In this document: positions 61,786-64,000 of the stretch, in pieces | How positions within the stretch are numbered: the stretch's first letter is position 1 | Layout: every line of letters begins with the position of its first letter | DNA from: Methylotenera sp. | GTDB lineage: Bacteria; Pseudomonadota; Gammaproteobacteria; Burkholderiales; Methylophilaceae | Length of the DNA stretch: 64,000 nucleotides | Reading direction: 5' to 3' | Assembly: GCA_002928535.1 (NCBI GenBank) | Contig: PERG01000003.1 | Span: 102,895-166,894, forward strand | Position numbers and translations under genes: made by a program | The notes under the pieces: generated by a model | The model's input: the letters and a program-made list of their open reading frames with translations, nothing else | The model's database searches: none | What the model was told of the DNA's origin: nothing

Positions 61786-61794
61786 AATCAAACC

Positions 61795-62046
61795 ATGCTT
61801 ACATGTAAACAAGTTAGCCAACTTATTTCGCAGTCTTTAGACCGTCCGCTCACGTTAACAAACCGTATCCAGTTAAAGGTTCACCTGGTCATGTGCGATG
61901 CCTGTACGCGCTTTAAAAAGCAGATGCAATTATTGCAAGTAGCCGTGCATCGCTTGAGGCGGCAGACGGAATCTGACAGCAGCATTATACTTTCGGAAGC
62001 GGCAAAAACCAGGATTAGCCATACGGTAGCATCTAAACAGCAATAA
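61795..62046 (+). CDS. Zinc-finger (zf-HC2) anti-sigma factor
   Basis: An 83-residue protein with the HxxxCxxC core: LTCKQVSQLISQSLDRPLT, then HLVMCDACTRFKKQ (His and two Cys). This is the ZAS-type anti-sigma domain without a membrane segment. It starts 9 bases after the sigma gene, so the two are co-expressed and probably bind each other; metal or redox release is typical for the family. Confidence 0.85.
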   Translation: MLTCKQVSQLISQSLDRPLTLTNRIQLKVHLVMCDACTRFKKQMQLLQVAVHRLRRQTESDSSIILSEAAKTRISHTVASKQQ

Positions 62047-62095
62047 ATATCGTATCTCTGTATGTAATACCTATCCACATTTGAAAGGATTTACC

Positions 62096-62419
62096 ATGAA
62101 CAAAACACAAAAATCAATCGCTTTGGCCTTAGGTGGCGCATTTGCACTTTCCATGGCGGCGCCTTCTGTGAGTGCCGCAGAAAATCCATTTGCGATTAAA
62201 ACCCTTTCTTCCGGTTATCAAGTAGCCGAACATCACGAAGAAAAAATGAAAGATGGCAAATGCGGTACCGGTAAATGCGGCGCTGAGAAAAAAGCAGGTG
62301 AAGCTAAATGCAGCGCCGATAAAATGAAAGAAGGCACTTGCAGTGCAGATAAAGCTAAAGACGGCAGCTGTAGTGCCGACAAAATGAAAGAAGGCAGTTG
62401 CAGCGCAGATAAGAAGTAA
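62096..62419 (+). CDS. HvfA-like cysteine-repeat exported peptide
   Basis: A 107-residue protein (ATG 62096, with AAAGGA seven bases upstream; a TTG at 62081 is the alternative). Signal peptide to about residue 27 (PSVSA), then ENPFAIKTLSSGYQVAEHHE, which matches the conserved start of mature HvfA proteins, then GKCGTGKCGAEKK and repeats of K-x-G-x-C-S-A-D-K. HvfA peptides carry EGKCG units that the MNIO enzyme HvfB and partner HvfC modify into copper-binding heterocycles. Here later repeats are degenerate (CSADK) and no hvfB or hvfC is next to it. Confidence 0.8.
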   Translation: MNKTQKSIALALGGAFALSMAAPSVSAAENPFAIKTLSSGYQVAEHHEEKMKDGKCGTGKCGAEKKAGEAKCSADKMKEGTCSADKAKDGSCSADKMKEGSCSADKK

Positions 62420-62509
62420 TAATTAGTCAAATATCCAATTCTTAATATTAGCTAGTACACTCTATGTGTGAAAAAACTATTGGATATGAATTTACGATTG
62501 CATTCAAAA

Positions 62510-63688
62510 TCATTTTGTATGCAATCGTAGAGCAGCGGTAATACGCAGTAATGCATCCATTATTATAGATTTGGGAGCCGCAATATTCATACGCATGAAA
62601 CCACTGCCTGCATCACCAAATATCAAACCAGGACTTAGTCCTACTCCGGCTTTGTAAGTGAAAAAATTTTGTAGCGATGTATCATCCAATCCCATATCGC
62701 GACAATCTAACCATATTAGATAGGTGGCTTCTGGAGCGCTCGCCTGGATTGGAAATAGATTATCTTTTATATATTCAATTACAAAATTACGTGTTTCTTG
62801 TAGGTATTCCAAAAGTTCGTCTAACCATATATCCCCTTCTTGATAAGCGGCTTCAAACGCAACCATACTGAACGGATTGGCTAAATTTATAGCCATTTTT
62901 TTGAATATAGTATTAACTGCTTCTCTTTGTGCAATTTCGGGAATTATCAATGCGGATAAATTGAGACCTGGAATATTAAAGGTCTTACTTGGCGCTACTG
63001 CAGTAATAATATTCTTCCTGACATTTGATATTTTCTGAAGAGATTGAAATACCACAGGTAGGTAAACCAAGTCTGCATGTATCTCATCGGAAACGATTAT
63101 TAAATCATGCTTTTCAGCTATTGAAAGTAACTGTTTCAACTCTTCGGCACGCCACACTCTACCTACAGGGTTGTGAGGGGAACACAGTAGTAGCATTTTT
63201 GCATTTGATGCGCATGTTTCCAAATGTTCAAAATCGATCTGATATTGGCCATCTTTTAAACGTAGAGGATTATTTATCAATGACCTCCCTAATTCATTTA
63301 CAGCGGAAAAGAAGGGGAAGTAAACCGGAGGTTGAACGATAACTGCATCTTCAGGATTGGTGAAAGCCAATACAGCTGCATGAAGTGAAGTCACCACTCC
63401 GGGTGATAGAACTATCCAATCACGTTCAATGCTCCAACCATGGCGTCGGTTAAACCAGTCAATTAGTGCTTCGTAAATACTTTCTGGAAAATTACTGTAG
63501 CCGTAGATTGGATGATTCGAGCGTTGTAATAAAGCATTTCTTACCCCAGGAGGTGAAGCGAAATCCATATCGGCAACCCACAGCGGAATGACATTCGGCG
63601 TACCAAATACGCTCTTACGAGCATCGTATTTCAGGCTGTTGCTAAATTCCCGATTGATTACCTCATTGAAATCAAAAAGTCGTTTCAA
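62510..63688 (-). CDS. PLP-dependent C-S lyase/aminotransferase (MalY/PatB family)
   Basis: A 392-residue fold-type I PLP enzyme: NVIPLWVADMDFASPPGVRN, HPIYGYSNFPESI, PGVVTSLHAAVLAFT, CSPHNPVGRVW, SDEIHADLVYL, and the PLP lysine in TAVAPSKTFNIPGLNLSALI. The pattern is that of cystathionine beta-lyase/PatB enzymes that cleave C-S bonds. It lies 58 bases downstream of the EgtD-like gene on the same strand, so an EgtE-like sulfoxide lyase role is possible. That substrate is inference. Confidence 0.88.
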   Translation of the reverse strand: MKRLFDFNEVINREFSNSLKYDARKSVFGTPNVIPLWVADMDFASPPGVRNALLQRSNHPIYGYSNFPESIYEALIDWFNRRHGWSIERDWIVLSPGVVTSLHAAVLAFTNPEDAVIVQPPVYFPFFSAVNELGRSLINNPLRLKDGQYQIDFEHLETCASNAKMLLLCSPHNPVGRVWRAEELKQLLSIAEKHDLIIVSDEIHADLVYLPVVFQSLQKISNVRKNIITAVAPSKTFNIPGLNLSALIIPEIAQREAVNTIFKKMAINLANPFSMVAFEAAYQEGDIWLDELLEYLQETRNFVIEYIKDNLFPIQASAPEATYLIWLDCRDMGLDDTSLQNFFTYKAGVGLSPGLIFGDAGSGFMRMNIAAPKSIIMDALLRITAALRLHTK

Positions 63689-63746
63689 GTAATCTCCAAG
63701 TTAAGGGTCATCAATGATTCAAAACCTTGATTTTGTTTGGTTAAAT

Positions 63747-64000
63747 TTAACTTTTCTGGACCTGCCAAAGCGCATCAATGAAGTGCTTTTTTGTATCTGT
63801 AAATAGCGCTTGAGTTTTATAACCGATATTGAGAGCAAGCTGTTTTATTTCTTGTTCCGTAAACTTAAATGATGACTCCAAATGCAAAGCTTCATATTGA
63901 TTAAAATAAAAGTATTTCCCAAGCGCAGCAATGTATATTTGTTGATCATGCATAGAAATGATATGACTTTCCATTGCACCTAAGGAGGGATTATAAAATC
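63747..64000 (-). CDS. EgtD-like histidine N-alpha-methyltransferase, C-terminal part (5' end outside window)
   Basis: The frame continues to the window edge: codons for FYNPSLGA precede the Met at 63974, followed by ESHIISMHDQQIYIA, HLESSFKFTEQEIKQLALNI and FTDTKKHFIDALW. This is the C terminus of the SAM-dependent EgtD/DUF2260 methyltransferase family (compare IEMHL and TExSxK and WTD in known members). In ergothioneine synthesis EgtD trimethylates histidine. Only about 84 codons are visible; the SAM-binding part lies beyond the window. Confidence 0.75.
   Translation of the reverse strand, partial: FYNPSLGAMESHIISMHDQQIYIAALGKYFYFNQYEALHLESSFKFTEQEIKQLALNIGYKTQALFTDTKKHFIDALWQVQKS

Noticed and set aside
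1..64000. CRISPR array
   Set aside because: No set of regularly spaced identical repeats was seen, and no cas genes are present.

Overview
The first 21 kb reads as an ordinary, densely packed betaproteobacterial chromosome, most like Methylophilaceae (Methylotenera/Methylophilus relatives). That assignment is an inference from gene order (pcnB-folK-dNK-panBCD-rsfS-rlmH, mog-thiL-pgpA-pncC, recA-recX-alaS-lysC), moderate G+C and protein character; no marker such as 16S rRNA is present. Core functions are RNA polyadenylation, folate and pantothenate/CoA synthesis, ribosome maturation, photolyase, outer-membrane lipid transport (MlaA), a modified-peptide protease (TldE/PmbA), thiamine and molybdopterin steps, recombination (RecA/RecX), alanyl-tRNA synthetase and aspartate kinase.

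From 21.26 kb the window becomes a mosaic of mobile DNA. tRNA-Ser(GCT) is the target of a ~12.5 kb integrative element (about 21336-33865) bounded by a 23-bp direct repeat and carrying umuDC, a DarT-like ADP-ribosyltransferase pair, a P63C protein, an HNH nuclease-like protein, a possible HUH protein, a serine recombinase and its own tyrosine integrase. Directly behind it lies the wreck of a second, related element (about 33866-35659): a decayed umuC 3' end in the same position relative to a second att copy, then two tandem GAF-like genes, then a third, degenerate att copy. tRNA-Arg(ACG) follows and carries another integrase/excisionase module (35.9-37.2 kb), small lipoprotein and membrane genes, a third integrase and, at 41.45 kb, a bare 3' piece of a tRNA-Phe gene, which marks an additional recombination junction.

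From 42 to 52 kb lies a one-directional (minus-strand) defence and natural-product island: a Gabija-like pair (OLD-family nuclease plus UvrD-like helicase, richer in G+C than its surroundings), an uncharacterised protein, a HEPN-like protein, and a compact graspetide (omega-ester/amide peptide) locus. The latter has a precursor peptide with three TKTx4ExDD core repeats, an overlapping MvdC/MvdD-type ATP-grasp ligase and an overlapping three-helix membrane protein, followed by a restriction-endonuclease/STAND NTPase. This graspetide locus embedded among defence genes is the most interesting part of the window.

The last 12 kb (52.8-64 kb) is accessory metabolism: a CoiA-like protein, a Tat-exported superoxide dismutase, small secreted proteins with apparent frameshifts in A-runs, a cluster whose families include several C-halogen-cleaving enzymes (alpha/beta hydrolase with Asp nucleophile, deiodinase-like protein, type II haloacid dehalogenase), an ECF sigma/zinc-finger anti-sigma pair with an orphan HvfA-like cysteine-repeat protein, and a PLP C-S lyase next to the end of an EgtD-like histidine methyltransferase cut by the window edge.
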